A stretch of DNA of 36,568 bases, taken from a virus. The translations under genes and the position numbers were made by a program. Shown here piece after piece: positions 1 to 7,190 of the stretch. The notes under the pieces are model-generated. The model was given only the letters and a program-made list of their open reading frames with translations. It searched no databases and was not told the origin of the DNA. Position 1 is the stretch's first letter. Every line of letters starts with the position of its first letter. The stretch spans positions 1 through 36,568 of IMG/VR virus record IMGVR_UViG_3300034118_000659. One strand, given 5' to 3'.

Positions 1-584
1 GACCAGATCCAGAGCCAGAAGATAATCCTTGGACTGAACCAGATGTAGAAATCAAAGATGAAGTATTAGCAGCCCTAATTCCTGAAAAGGGAACTGGAAC
101 TTCAGAAGATTTATCTGGAGTTATTGCTAACCTTACAAGCAAGGATAATAAGTTAGTTACTCTTTCCCCTGAACAAATTACAGCAGTAAGTCAAACACTC
201 AAAGCATTGACGCAAGAAGCAAAAGTAGAAGTTGCAGAAGACCTTGGTATTAAGCCGTCAGAAGTTGCACAGATTGCTGAGCAGATGAAGTCTAACCCAG
301 CACTTGCAGAAGCATTTGTTGAGTTCTCAGATAGAGCAGGGGATGCAGGAGAAACCCCAATGCCATTTACATTAGCAGATGCAGTAACAGAAGTGCAAAC
401 AGAAGAATTCTTAGCAGACCCATTTGGAGCAGTATTTGAAGTGGATGTTACAGAACTCCTATCTAATTTCTCTGAATTAGGTATGGACATGACAGATGAT
501 CAGAGAGAAAAGGCCCAAGAAGTCATTATCCCAGTAATCATTGTTTCACAGATTGCAAATGTAATGATTGGGATGAGGAGGTAA
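1..584 (+). CDS. C-terminal part of a probable structural protein (partial)
   Basis: The frame is open from base 3, so the gene starts before the window. The visible 193 or so residues begin with an acidic proline-rich linker (PDPEPEDNPWTEPD) and continue as a soluble, alanine/glutamate-rich helical region; the last 20 residues are hydrophobic and end in MRR. Long proteins with P/D/E linkers next to holins and endolysin are usually tail or fibre proteins, so a structural role is inferred, not shown. No family motif is recognisable. The stop is 2 bp before the next start, whose ribosome site (GAGGAGG) lies inside this gene's last codons, so the two are probably co-transcribed. Confidence 0.6.
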   Translation, partial: PDPEPEDNPWTEPDVEIKDEVLAALIPEKGTGTSEDLSGVIANLTSKDNKLVTLSPEQITAVSQTLKALTQEAKVEVAEDLGIKPSEVAQIAEQMKSNPALAEAFVEFSDRAGDAGETPMPFTLADAVTEVQTEEFLADPFGAVFEVDVTELLSNFSELGMDMTDDQREKAQEVIIPVIIVSQIANVMIGMRR

Positions 585-586
585 GA

Positions 587-793
587 ATGAAAATAATAAC
601 AAAGGTTGTGAAGGGATTCTTCACATGGCTTAAGGACGCAGGCATGGAAGTAATTGCACAAGCATTTACCCTCCTTGGATTCTTTATCGCATGGTTAACT
701 TTGACGGGATCAGCAAGAGATATTGTTGGAATTGCTGTAATGGCAACAACAATTATTTGGCTAATTACAATCCCGCTAAGGAAGGAGAAATAA
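587..793 (+). CDS. small two-helix membrane protein, holin-like
   Basis: 68 residues. An amphipathic N-terminus (MKIITKVVKGFFTWLKDAG) is followed by two hydrophobic segments at about residues 22-40 and 45-62 and a short basic tail (PLRKEK). Size, two membrane spans and a charged C-terminus fit small phage holins or antiholins. It sits between a probable structural gene and another holin-like gene (next start 2 bp after the stop), with a strong GGAGG ribosome site. No family signature separates holin from another inner-membrane protein, so the function is inferred from topology and position. Confidence 0.6.
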   Translation: MKIITKVVKGFFTWLKDAGMEVIAQAFTLLGFFIAWLTLTGSARDIVGIAVMATTIIWLITIPLRKEK

Positions 794-794
794 A

Positions 795-1079
795 ATGGCA
801 ACTAAAAAAATAGTAGAACCCCCAAAGAAAGAACACCCACAAAAAGCAGTAACAAATATCTTGATGAGAATTCTTGCGGTATTCGCAGCATCAGGACTAT
901 CAGTCCTAGGAGCAGGAGCAGTAGTAGGAATTGATACTATGCAGGCAGTATTCTTAGCAGGACTATTAGGCGTAGCAACAGTCGTTGAAAGGCTGGCTAG
1001 GGCTTTTTTGGACGATGGAAAACTCACATTGGCAGAGATCAATGATGCGTTTAAGACGGTAGACAAAAAGGCTAATTAG
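795..1079 (+). CDS. holin-like membrane protein
   Basis: 94 residues. A basic N-terminal stretch (KKIVEPPKKEHPQK) leads to two hydrophobic, glycine/alanine-rich segments at about 24-45 and 50-68, then an acidic-basic soluble tail. Layout and composition resemble the protein at 12568-12843 (SVLGA followed by a second hydrophobic stretch and a lysine-rich end), suggesting two distant paralogues of one phage holin type. It ends the first rightward cluster and is followed by a terminator-like hairpin. Holin is the likeliest role given an endolysin further downstream, but there is no diagnostic motif. Confidence 0.6.
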   Translation: MATKKIVEPPKKEHPQKAVTNILMRILAVFAASGLSVLGAGAVVGIDTMQAVFLAGLLGVATVVERLARAFLDDGKLTLAEINDAFKTVDKKAN

Positions 1080-1095
1080 TCATTATTGACGGTAG

Positions 1096-1125
1096 TTGAC
1101 AGCCCTCTCTAGGTAATGGTATACT
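1096..1125 (+). promoter_or_regulatory. sigma70-type promoter with extended -10
   Basis: TTGACA at 1096-1101, an 18 bp spacer and TATACT at 1120-1125, preceded by TGG (extended -10). Predicted start near 1132. It drives the Ntn-hydrolase gene at 1159. The -10 box lies in the loop of the hairpin at 1101-1151. Confidence 0.8.
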
Positions 1126-1151
1126 TGAGTATCACCTATCTGGAGAGGGCT
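1101..1151 (+). terminator. terminator-like hairpin enclosing a promoter
   Basis: AGCCCTCTC (1101-1109) pairs with GAGAGGGCT (1143-1151), extended by AGGT/ACCT inside, followed by only three T residues. It ends the 1-1079 cluster. RNA starting at the nested promoter (about 1132) contains only the right arm, so it would not fold this way. Confidence 0.6.
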
Positions 1152-1158
1152 TTATGCC

Positions 1159-1683
1159 ATGACTTGTATTGCTGTAGTAAAACATGAAGATAAGATCTAC
1201 ATGGCTGGAGATCGTGGAGCATCAGATGATGGAACGATTCTATCACTTTCTGCTCCAAAAGTTTGGAAGATTGGTCCATATCTGATTGGGTATGCAGGAT
1301 CAATGGACGGAGAAAGAATCCGTTATAACTTTAAGCCAACCCCTCCCAACATTAAAGATACAGATAAGTTTATGCAAACAAAATTTATTAAAGAACTTAA
1401 AGAATTTTATAATGAGTTCTGGGTTGACACATCCAAAGATGGAGATCTTGGTTTGATTATCGCAGTCCGTGGAGAAATCTACGAACACAGTTCTGCAGAT
1501 ATGTCTTTGTCTAAATACTCACTTCCATATTTGGCTATGGGATCAGGTGCAGAATATGCTTTTGGAGTTCTGTATGCAACAGATAAACAAAAAAATGCTA
1601 GAAACCGTGTTGTTTCAGCGGTGACTGCAGCAATTAAATTTAACCCATCCTGTATGGGTCCAGTTGACGTTGTCAGTCTTTAA
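1159..1683 (+). CDS. proteasome beta/HslV-like Ntn hydrolase
   Basis: 174 residues beginning MTCIAVV, so removing Met exposes a threonine as the N-terminal nucleophile. The typical proteasome-fold landmarks follow: GDRGAS (the conserved Asp near residue 18), K at about 35 in PKVWKIG as the candidate Lys33 equivalent, and YLIGYAGS matching the strand and Gly-rich turn after it. Phage members of this family are known, but their targets are mostly unknown; processing of virion proteins or host proteins is possible. The gene is a single cistron under its own promoter. ATG at 1153 is out of frame, so 1159 is the start. Family assignment is good; substrate is unknown. Confidence 0.75.
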   Translation: MTCIAVVKHEDKIYMAGDRGASDDGTILSLSAPKVWKIGPYLIGYAGSMDGERIRYNFKPTPPNIKDTDKFMQTKFIKELKEFYNEFWVDTSKDGDLGLIIAVRGEIYEHSSADMSLSKYSLPYLAMGSGAEYAFGVLYATDKQKNARNRVVSAVTAAIKFNPSCMGPVDVVSL

Positions 1684-1692
1684 GGGTATACT
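1664..1692 (+). promoter_or_regulatory. promoter of a leaderless gene, with TGTCAG
   Basis: TTGACG (1664-1669), 17 bp, TATACT (1687-1692), then 6 nt to the ATG at 1699. TGTCAG at 1671-1676 lies exactly 10 bp before the -10, as in the early-region promoters. It overlaps the end of the upstream gene. Confidence 0.7.
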
Positions 1693-1698
1693 TTATAT

Positions 1699-1902
1699 AT
1701 GGATCACATTCACGAAGATTTATCTCCAGAAGAGCAAGAATTTGGTATCTGGCTGTCAAGTGGCATTGATAGAGGTTGGGTAACCCCTCCTTATTGCAAT
1801 ACCCATGATGGTGGATACGAATATATGGGTGAAGAAGAGTTAGAAGAGTGGGACGCAGGTGGCGACCCATGTTGTCATGTCATCAGATTGATGATATCGT
1901 AA
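1699..1902 (+). CDS. small acidic protein, unknown
   Basis: 67 residues, not recognised. It is acidic (HEDLSPEEQEF, GEEELEEWDAGGD) with several histidines and three cysteines (YCNTH, DPCCH), so metal binding is possible but unproven. The start codon sits 6 nt after the -10 box of its promoter, so it should be translated from a leaderless mRNA. It ends 16 bp before the secreted-protease gene. Confidence 0.65.
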   Translation: MDHIHEDLSPEEQEFGIWLSSGIDRGWVTPPYCNTHDGGYEYMGEEELEEWDAGGDPCCHVIRLMIS

Positions 1903-1918
1903 ATAGAAAAGGAATAAA

Positions 1919-2695
1919 ATGAAGAAGATCGTAGCACTAGTAGCAGTATTATTTTCAGTAGTAATCCCAGTTCAATCACAAGCAGCAGTTGGTGAAAGAG
2001 TTGTAATCATTGATAATGCATTTAATTTATCTCAGATCAGCGGTAGTGTTGAGTTTGTTTGCGTGGCATCAGATCGATGTGTCAATAAAACAAATTCTAC
2101 TATGGATCATGGAACTCAAATGGCACTTGTTGCTCGTCAACAAAATCCAACAGCAACTTTGGTTTTAGTTCAAGGTGCTCCAGTAAGCAAGAAGGGAACC
2201 TCTTCAGAGGTTAATTTAATTGGTCTAATCTCCGCACTTGATTTTGTAAACAGCAATCCATCTAATGTTTCTTCTGTTTCTTTTTCAAGGTTTGTTAACA
2301 ACACTACTGCGAAGTTGGTAGGTCAGTGTTTCCCACCAGCCACAGCACCATATACACCGCAGACAGGATTTGATCGAGTTAAGTCTTCTGTTGTTTCACT
2401 AAACTCAAAGGGTATTCAGGTATATGCAGCAGCAGGAAATACTGCATCAAAGCCTATTGATTTTCCAGCATGCGTTTCAGAGGTAGTATCTGTTGGCTCA
2501 TACATTTATGGAAAAACATATAAGACTGGTGAAGTAGATATGCTTGCATCTCTTGTAACACCAGATAAAACTTCAACAATTAAAAACCTTATTCAGGGTT
2601 CTTCTATTCAGTTTTCAACTTCAGTAGCAACTGCTGCTGTTGCTGCTAACTCAGTCAGTCCATCTTTAAAGGTGGCGACAATCCTCTCTAACTAA
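1919..2695 (+). CDS. secreted subtilisin-like (S8) serine protease
   Basis: 258 residues. An N-terminal Sec signal peptide is clear (MKKIVALVAVLFSVVIPVQS then AQAA-type cleavage near residue 23). Motifs then come in S8 order: VVIIDNAF (Asp), MDHGTQMA (His), AAAGNTASKP (oxyanion Asn region) and FSTSVATAAVAAN, matching the GTSxAxP serine block in degenerate form. It is about 235 residues after cleavage, compact for the family. Weaker matches around the serine mean activity needs a test. A secreted phage protease beside holin and endolysin genes could act on the envelope during lysis or be carried on the virion; both are inference. Ribosome site AAAAGGAA precedes the start. Confidence 0.75.
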   Translation: MKKIVALVAVLFSVVIPVQSQAAVGERVVIIDNAFNLSQISGSVEFVCVASDRCVNKTNSTMDHGTQMALVARQQNPTATLVLVQGAPVSKKGTSSEVNLIGLISALDFVNSNPSNVSSVSFSRFVNNTTAKLVGQCFPPATAPYTPQTGFDRVKSSVVSLNSKGIQVYAAAGNTASKPIDFPACVSEVVSVGSYIYGKTYKTGEVDMLASLVTPDKTSTIKNLIQGSSIQFSTSVATAAVAANSVSPSLKVATILSN

Positions 2696-2703
2696 GAGGG
2701 TGG

Positions 2704-2776
2704 TGGGGTGTAACTCAGATGGTAGAGTGCCGAACTGTTAATTCGGATGTCGCAGGATCGATGCCTGCCACCCCAG
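2704..2776 (+). tRNA. tRNA-Asn (GTT)
   Basis: Complete 73 nt cloverleaf. Acceptor TGGGGTG pairs with CACCCCA; D arm ACTC/GAGT; anticodon arm CCGAA-CTGTTAA-TTCGG; T arm GCAGG/CCTGC. The 3' CCA is not encoded (GCAA follows). Confidence 0.95.
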
Positions 2777-2780
2777 CAAA

Positions 2781-2789
2781 TGGTATACT
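2781..2789 (+). promoter_or_regulatory. extended -10 promoter (leaderless gene)
   Basis: TGGTATACT with the -10 hexamer at 2784-2789, immediately after the tRNA-Asn gene and 6 nt before the ATG at 2796. No good -35 is visible; the spacer would lie in the tRNA. Confidence 0.6.
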
Positions 2790-2795
2790 TGTTAA

Positions 2796-2879
2796 ATGAG
2801 CATAATTAAAAAAATTAAATGGTATATCTGGCAAAGAAAATATAAAAAGAAGATGAAAAATAAAAGGTATATTTACTAG
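2796..2879 (+). CDS. 27-residue basic peptide ending YIY
   Basis: Starts MSIIKKIKWYIWQRK and ends KRYIY; more than a third of the residues are Lys or Arg and many of the rest are aromatic. The start is 6 nt from the promoter's -10 box and the TAG stop overlaps the GTG of the carbamoyltransferase by one base, so translation is probably coupled. A second peptide of the same type lies at 5162-5251 after the SGNH gene. It may be a leader peptide or a membrane-active basic peptide; function unknown. Confidence 0.6.
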   Translation: MSIIKKIKWYIWQRKYKKKMKNKRYIY

Positions 2880-4300
2880 TGATTATACTTGGCATAAATG
2901 AGACATCTCATGACGCATCTGTTTCTTTAATTAAGGATGGCGAGATACTTTTTGCAGGGCATGCAGAAAGATATAGCAAACAAAAAAATGACTGGTATGT
3001 CAATGATAGTTTAATAAAAGATGCTTTGCAGTATGGTAGACCAGATCATATTGCTTACTATGAAAAACCCCTTCTAAAGGCCTCTAGGCTGGCTCTAAAG
3101 GGTGGTGTAGGAGAATGGAAACCTAGATTTAATATACCAGGAATTCCTAGAAAATCATTTAGCCATCATTATTCACACGCAGCAGCAGGATACTTTACAA
3201 GTGATTTTAACAATGCAGTAATTGTTGTTTTGGATGCAATGGGGGAATACAATACTTCTACAGTTTGGGTTGGAGAAGGAAACAACATTAAACTAAAATA
3301 TAAGCAGAACTATCCAGTGAGTTTTGGATTGTTCTACTCTGCATTTACTCAACTTATAGGGCTAATGCCAAACCAAGAAGAATACATCATGATGGGTATG
3401 GCTGCATATGGAGACTGGACAAAGCATTATAAAAAAGTTAATGAGTATTTTCCTTCTTACGATCAACAAAAGTATAACTTTCATAAGGGCATTACAGATT
3501 GGGGCTGGATATCAGAAGAAGATAAATTTGATATAGCAGCAGCAGTCCAAATGGTTTACGAACAAAGACTTAACGATTTTATGCGTATGGCAAAGTCAAT
3601 TACGGGCAAAAAGAATTTAGTTTTTATGGGTGGATGTGCCCTTAACTCTTCAGCCAATACTTTGCTGTGGAAAATATTTGATATGATTTGGATTATGCCA
3701 AACCCTGGAGACGCTGGAAGTTCTTTAGGAGCAGCAGCAGCATTATATGGTAAGCATCTTGAATGGAAGAATCCATATCTTGGTTATGATCTTGGAGGAA
3801 AATATCCAATTCAGGAAATAGTTGACGGTATATTAAAAGACGGAATTGTAGCAGTAGCATCAGGCCGAGCAGAATATGGTCCAAGAGCATTGGGAAACAG
3901 AAGCATACTTGCAGATCCAAGAGATCCAGACATTAAGGACAAGGTTAATCTTATTAAGCAGAGAGAATTATTTAGACCATTTGCCCCTGTAGTTATGGCT
4001 GAGTATGCGTATAAATGGTTTGATATGGACTTTGAAAGCCCTTATATGCAGTATACGGTTAAATGCTTAAAGCCAGACAAGATACCTTCAGTTGTCCATG
4101 TCGATGGAACTTCCAGAGTTCAAACAGTTACAAAAGAACAACACTACGGCCTATGGAGAGTTCTTAATAAATTTTTTTTGCAGACTGGTGTTCCAGTATT
4201 ACTTAATACAAGTTTAAATATTAAGGGCCAGCCACTGCTAAATGATGGAAATGATCTTGCTGAATGGGAAGTGCATTATGGAAGTAGGATAGTTACATGA
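2879..4300 (+). CDS. NodU/CmcH-type carbamoyltransferase
   Basis: 473 residues, GTG start. Family landmarks in order: MIILGINETSHDAS at the start, SHHYSHAAAGYF near residue 98 (the conserved His pair), VLDAMGE near 118, MMGMAAYGDW near 172, FMGGCALNSSANT near 250, NPGDAGSSLGAA near 273, and the C-terminal YGPRALGNRSILADPRD and LNTSLNIKGQP blocks. Such enzymes move a carbamoyl group from carbamoyl phosphate (via carbamoyl-AMP) to a hydroxyl of a sugar or natural product. At 473 residues it is shorter than many members (about 550-600) but holds both domains. Its stop overlaps the SGNH gene by 4 bp, implying a joint job, for instance decorating a glycan. Confidence 0.9.
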   Translation: MIILGINETSHDASVSLIKDGEILFAGHAERYSKQKNDWYVNDSLIKDALQYGRPDHIAYYEKPLLKASRLALKGGVGEWKPRFNIPGIPRKSFSHHYSHAAAGYFTSDFNNAVIVVLDAMGEYNTSTVWVGEGNNIKLKYKQNYPVSFGLFYSAFTQLIGLMPNQEEYIMMGMAAYGDWTKHYKKVNEYFPSYDQQKYNFHKGITDWGWISEEDKFDIAAAVQMVYEQRLNDFMRMAKSITGKKNLVFMGGCALNSSANTLLWKIFDMIWIMPNPGDAGSSLGAAAALYGKHLEWKNPYLGYDLGGKYPIQEIVDGILKDGIVAVASGRAEYGPRALGNRSILADPRDPDIKDKVNLIKQRELFRPFAPVVMAEYAYKWFDMDFESPYMQYTVKCLKPDKIPSVVHVDGTSRVQTVTKEQHYGLWRVLNKFFLQTGVPVLLNTSLNIKGQPLLNDGNDLAEWEVHYGSRIVT

Positions 4301-5178
4301 ATTTTTTAAAAGAGTTTGATGATGACTTTTTAGTTGGGACAGAACTAACAAGAGAACAAAGTGAATATGCAAAATTACACAGAACAGAAAATGATTATTT
4401 ATATACAGATAATATAGGATGCTTTGGAGTTATAGAAGGTCCACAGGTTGTATATAAAATAAATAAAGATGGTTTTAGATCTAATCATTTCAGTGAATTC
4501 AACAAAGATAAGGATAGCATTCTCTTTGCTGGATGCTCTATTACTATGGGGGAGGGTCTACCAGAAGATCTGACGTGGTATAAGCAAATTTCTAAAGAAC
4601 TATCTATAGATAGTTTTTATAATGTATCTTCAACTGGGGCATCTACAAGACTTATAGTAAAAAATATACTTACTTTTATTAGGAAGTATGGCTCTCCTAA
4701 ATTTATATTTGTATTATTCCCAGATTTTGCAAGAGATTTACAATATGACCCAACATCCAAAAAGATAGTCAGTTGTTTAGTTCATCCACAATGGATAAGC
4801 GCTCCCAAAAAGTTTATAACTCACAAAGTTTATACATTAAACTATCGTGAAGAGTATGGTGCATTTAATGCCATTGAGCATATAAGGATATTAGAGGATG
4901 TCTGTGATTATTTAGGCATAAAACTAATTTGGTCTAATTGGAGTAAGCCAGCAAACGATGTTCTTGAAAATATAAAATTTAGGAATTACTTTAAGATCGA
5001 TGGTTCTTTTTCGTTTAATGATAAAGATAAGGCGTATGATTCAAATAAAATAGATGAGGATGTTCCTTATTGGTCAGTTGCACAAGATGGGATTCATCCA
5101 GGATCTGGCTGGAATAAAAGGGTCGCAGAAAATTTCATTAATGAGTTTAATAGGATGGGCTATGATAAAAAAGATTAA
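4297..5178 (+). CDS. SGNH/GDSL-like hydrolase
   Basis: 293 residues. The hydrolase blocks are visible: ILFAGCSITMGEGL near residue 74 (GxS; the GDS Asp is Cys), NVSSTGAST near 107 (Gly block), and AQDGIHPGSGW near 267 (the DxxH pair). SGNH enzymes are esterases or O-acyltransferase partners acting on acylated glycans and lipids. The ATGA overlap with the carbamoyltransferase indicates coupled expression and a shared substrate, perhaps a surface polysaccharide. No signal peptide or membrane segment is seen, so it should act in the cytoplasm or on the virion. Confidence 0.75.
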   Translation: MNFLKEFDDDFLVGTELTREQSEYAKLHRTENDYLYTDNIGCFGVIEGPQVVYKINKDGFRSNHFSEFNKDKDSILFAGCSITMGEGLPEDLTWYKQISKELSIDSFYNVSSTGASTRLIVKNILTFIRKYGSPKFIFVLFPDFARDLQYDPTSKKIVSCLVHPQWISAPKKFITHKVYTLNYREEYGAFNAIEHIRILEDVCDYLGIKLIWSNWSKPANDVLENIKFRNYFKIDGSFSFNDKDKAYDSNKIDEDVPYWSVAQDGIHPGSGWNKRVAENFINEFNRMGYDKKD

Positions 5179-5251
5179 GTTTTTATGGTTTGTTGTCAGA
5201 CACCCCAAAAAATATAAAAGAATCAAAAAGTCGACAAATTATATTTACTAA
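5162..5251 (+). CDS. 29-residue basic peptide ending YIY
   Basis: MIKKIKFLWFVVRHPKKYKR, then a lysine-rich stretch ending TNYIY. It starts inside the last codons of the SGNH gene. Composition and ending match the peptide at 2796-2879, so the pair brackets the carbamoyltransferase/SGNH unit. The hydrophobic FLWFVV core among basic residues could be membrane-associated. Recognised only by this similarity. Confidence 0.5.
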   Translation: MIKKIKFLWFVVRHPKKYKRIKKSTNYIY

Positions 5252-5254
5252 ATA

Positions 5255-5263
5255 TGGTATAAT
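5255..5263 (+). promoter_or_regulatory. extended -10 promoter of the endolysin gene
   Basis: TGGTATAAT (hexamer 5258-5263) without a good -35 at 17 bp. It is followed by a strong ribosome site, AAGGAGG (5277-5283), for the start at 5291. Confidence 0.65.
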
Positions 5264-5290
5264 AATAAAAAGGTCTAAGGAGGACTAAAG

Positions 5291-6001
5291 ATGGCAACAA
5301 AAGGTAGTCTAGAAGCAATCATAGAGGTTGCAAAGAAAGAAGTTGGGACCATCGAAGGTCCAAAAGATAATGAAACAAAGTATGGAAAATGGACTGGAAT
5401 GAATTTTCAGCCATGGTGCCAGTCATTTGTTTCTTGGTGTGCATTTACATCTGGATTAGATGCAAAGAAGTATCCAAAGTCTGCATCAACAGTAGCAGCA
5501 TCAGATTGGTTTAAGAAGAATAATCGTTGGGCAGATGCTCGTAATGATGATCCAACACCAGGAGACTGGATTTATTTTGATTTCCCAGAAGATGGTGTAA
5601 ATCGCATTTCACACGTTGGTATTTGCATTAAGAATAACGGAGATGGAACCATTCAAGTTATTGAAGGAAATACTTCAGGAACTGCAAAGGGAGATCAACG
5701 CAACGGCGGAATGTGCGTAGAAAAAACTCGTGCATATGTCAAGAACAACAAGAAGAAGTTAATTAATGGCATTGTTGGCTGGGGTCGCCCAGTTTATACT
5801 GGTGAAGAAAATGCTCCACTACTAAACAAGTTGGCCTCTGATAAAATTAATACTGGAGAGGTTGTTCCACTAACATACTGTCCATCACTTGGAAGAAATG
5901 TTCCTACAAGTGGATTCCCAGGAAACTGCCCAGGAGCATCAACTACCCCTGCTAAAAAGGCAGCGCCAGTTAAAAAGGTTGCTCAAAAGAAGGCAAAGTA
6001 A
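5291..6001 (+). CDS. endolysin with CHAP domain
   Basis: 236 residues. The N-terminal CHAP (cysteine/histidine amidohydrolase-peptidase) domain runs to about 165: PWCQSFVSWCA (catalytic Cys near residue 42), ISHVGICI (His near 106) and IEGNTSG (third polar residue). CHAP enzymes cut peptidoglycan cross-links or amide bonds. The C-terminal part has CPSLGRNVPTSGFPGNCPG, with paired cysteines, and a Lys/Ala/Pro-rich tail (KKAAPVKKVAQKKAK) likely to bind the anionic wall. The same type of tail ends the holin-like protein at 12568. There is no signal peptide, so export needs a holin. Its TAA overlaps the next ATG. Confidence 0.9.
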   Translation: MATKGSLEAIIEVAKKEVGTIEGPKDNETKYGKWTGMNFQPWCQSFVSWCAFTSGLDAKKYPKSASTVAASDWFKKNNRWADARNDDPTPGDWIYFDFPEDGVNRISHVGICIKNNGDGTIQVIEGNTSGTAKGDQRNGGMCVEKTRAYVKNNKKKLINGIVGWGRPVYTGEENAPLLNKLASDKINTGEVVPLTYCPSLGRNVPTSGFPGNCPGASTTPAKKAAPVKKVAQKKAK

Positions 6002-6867
6002 TGATAACACCTCTGTATGCAAATCATCCAAATCCTGATAACATTGACTGGAAGTATTCTTCTAAGGAAGAGTATATTGCTGTTGAAAAAACACTAACAG
6101 ATGATGTAGTATTTTTTGAGCCATTCTTGGTAGAGGATTTCTTTCCTAAAGAGATGTTTGATGAATTAGTAGAGATATTAACCTCATATAAACTTGACAA
6201 CGTAGATTTTTCTCATCAGATGAATAAGTGGGAAGAGGGAGTTAATATACCTCAAAAGTTTATTGATTATGCTGTAGAAAAGGTTAAGATTTTAGTTGGT
6301 GTTGAAGACGTTGAGTTTGGATATCATATGTATGCTCACCATCAGATAACCTCTGAAGGTAGAGTTCCAAGACTGCCTTTGCACATTGATCACGCTCCAG
6401 GACCATACATGGTTGACTTACATATTGGCGGAAACCGTGACTGGGGATTTGTTGCTGGTAATACAAACTTTATTACCAAGCCAAATCAGGCTATTATCTG
6501 CCAGCCACAGTTTGATTATCATTATAGACCATCTTGGAATAATGACGATCCAGCCGAATATTACCAGGCATTATTTTTTCACTTGATTAACAAAAATCAC
6601 TGGTGCGTTCCAAATGAAAGCCCAACTCAATCAAGGCCAAAAGAAATTAATGATATGTTTCAGTTTGGTAAACTTTTTAGAGAAAGTGAAGCGTTTAACA
6701 ACTTTGCCATGCAAAGAAGATACATGTTTGACAAACTTTATTTAGATGAGAATACAAAAATTGGTTTACCTCCAATACCTTGGTCTGAAATTCCTACTGC
6801 AGAGGATGCAGACATTCACCAAAGAAAGGGCGTAAGCCCACTATCTGATCTTGACAAAGACAAGTAA
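6001..6867 (+). CDS. 2-oxoglutarate/Fe(II) oxygenase-like protein
   Basis: 288 residues. The N-terminal VVFFEPFLVEDFFPKEMFDEL is typical of these enzymes. The iron ligands are likely LHIDHAPG (HxD near residue 129) and the distal His in FDYHYRPSW near 178, in a jelly-roll context (QAIICQPQ). An Arg for 2-oxoglutarate is plausible in YRPSW. Family members hydroxylate proteins, sugars or nucleobases; the substrate here is unknown. Start overlaps the endolysin stop (TAATG). It is one of four or five such proteins in the window. No membrane segment is seen. Confidence 0.6.
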   Translation: MITPLYANHPNPDNIDWKYSSKEEYIAVEKTLTDDVVFFEPFLVEDFFPKEMFDELVEILTSYKLDNVDFSHQMNKWEEGVNIPQKFIDYAVEKVKILVGVEDVEFGYHMYAHHQITSEGRVPRLPLHIDHAPGPYMVDLHIGGNRDWGFVAGNTNFITKPNQAIICQPQFDYHYRPSWNNDDPAEYYQALFFHLINKNHWCVPNESPTQSRPKEINDMFQFGKLFRESEAFNNFAMQRRYMFDKLYLDENTKIGLPPIPWSEIPTAEDADIHQRKGVSPLSDLDKDK

Positions 6868-6879
6868 GGCTGGTATAAT
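6851..6879 (+). promoter_or_regulatory. consensus sigma70 promoter for the 6886-12843 run
   Basis: TTGACA (6851-6856), 17 bp spacer, TATAAT (6874-6879) with an extended TGG. The -35 lies in the last codons of the oxygenase gene. The ATG at 6886 is 6 nt after the -10, so the first message is leaderless. Confidence 0.9.
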
Positions 6880-6885
6880 TGTATT

Positions 6886-7086
6886 ATGGAATCAACTAAA
6901 AGAACACTGCTAAAAACAGCAAGTTGGGAAACCTTTCACCTTGTTGGTGTTGCTGGAGTTATTTATTTATTTACTGGTGAATGGGAGTATGCTAGTTTAG
7001 GTGCTCTTATTTATATTGGGTGGGAAGCCCTTGGATATTTTCTACATGAGAGGGTCTGGGCTAAGTTCGGACATAAGGTAAAATAA
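6886..7086 (+). CDS. DUF2061 membrane protein
   Basis: 66 residues. Features of DUF2061: KRTLLKTASWETFHLVGVAG at the start, two hydrophobic helices (about 18-31 and 37-55), and the conserved LHERVWAKFG end. The family is small, predicted inner-membrane, of unknown function. A second copy with the same ending (FHERGWNKVKWG) lies at 8676-8879. It heads the long rightward run and is expected to be leaderless. Its TAA shares a base with the next ATG. Confidence 0.85.
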   Translation: MESTKRTLLKTASWETFHLVGVAGVIYLFTGEWEYASLGALIYIGWEALGYFLHERVWAKFGHKVK

Positions 7087-7190
7087 TGAGAATTAAAATT
7101 ATTAAGTTTGTTGTAAAGGCACTTGGATACGAATGGGGCGGGGATCAACTTAAGGCTCCAGTCTGGACAGTTAAAGCAAAGAAGAAGTAG
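7086..7190 (+). CDS. 34-residue basic protein, unknown
   Basis: Begins MRIKIIKFVVKALGYEWGG and ends VKAKKK. It is coupled on both sides: TAATG with the DUF2061 gene and TAGTG with the ferredoxin gene. It is short and basic with an amphipathic start; no family recognised. The tight couplings are the main support that it is translated. Confidence 0.6.
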   Translation: MRIKIIKFVVKALGYEWGGDQLKAPVWTVKAKKK

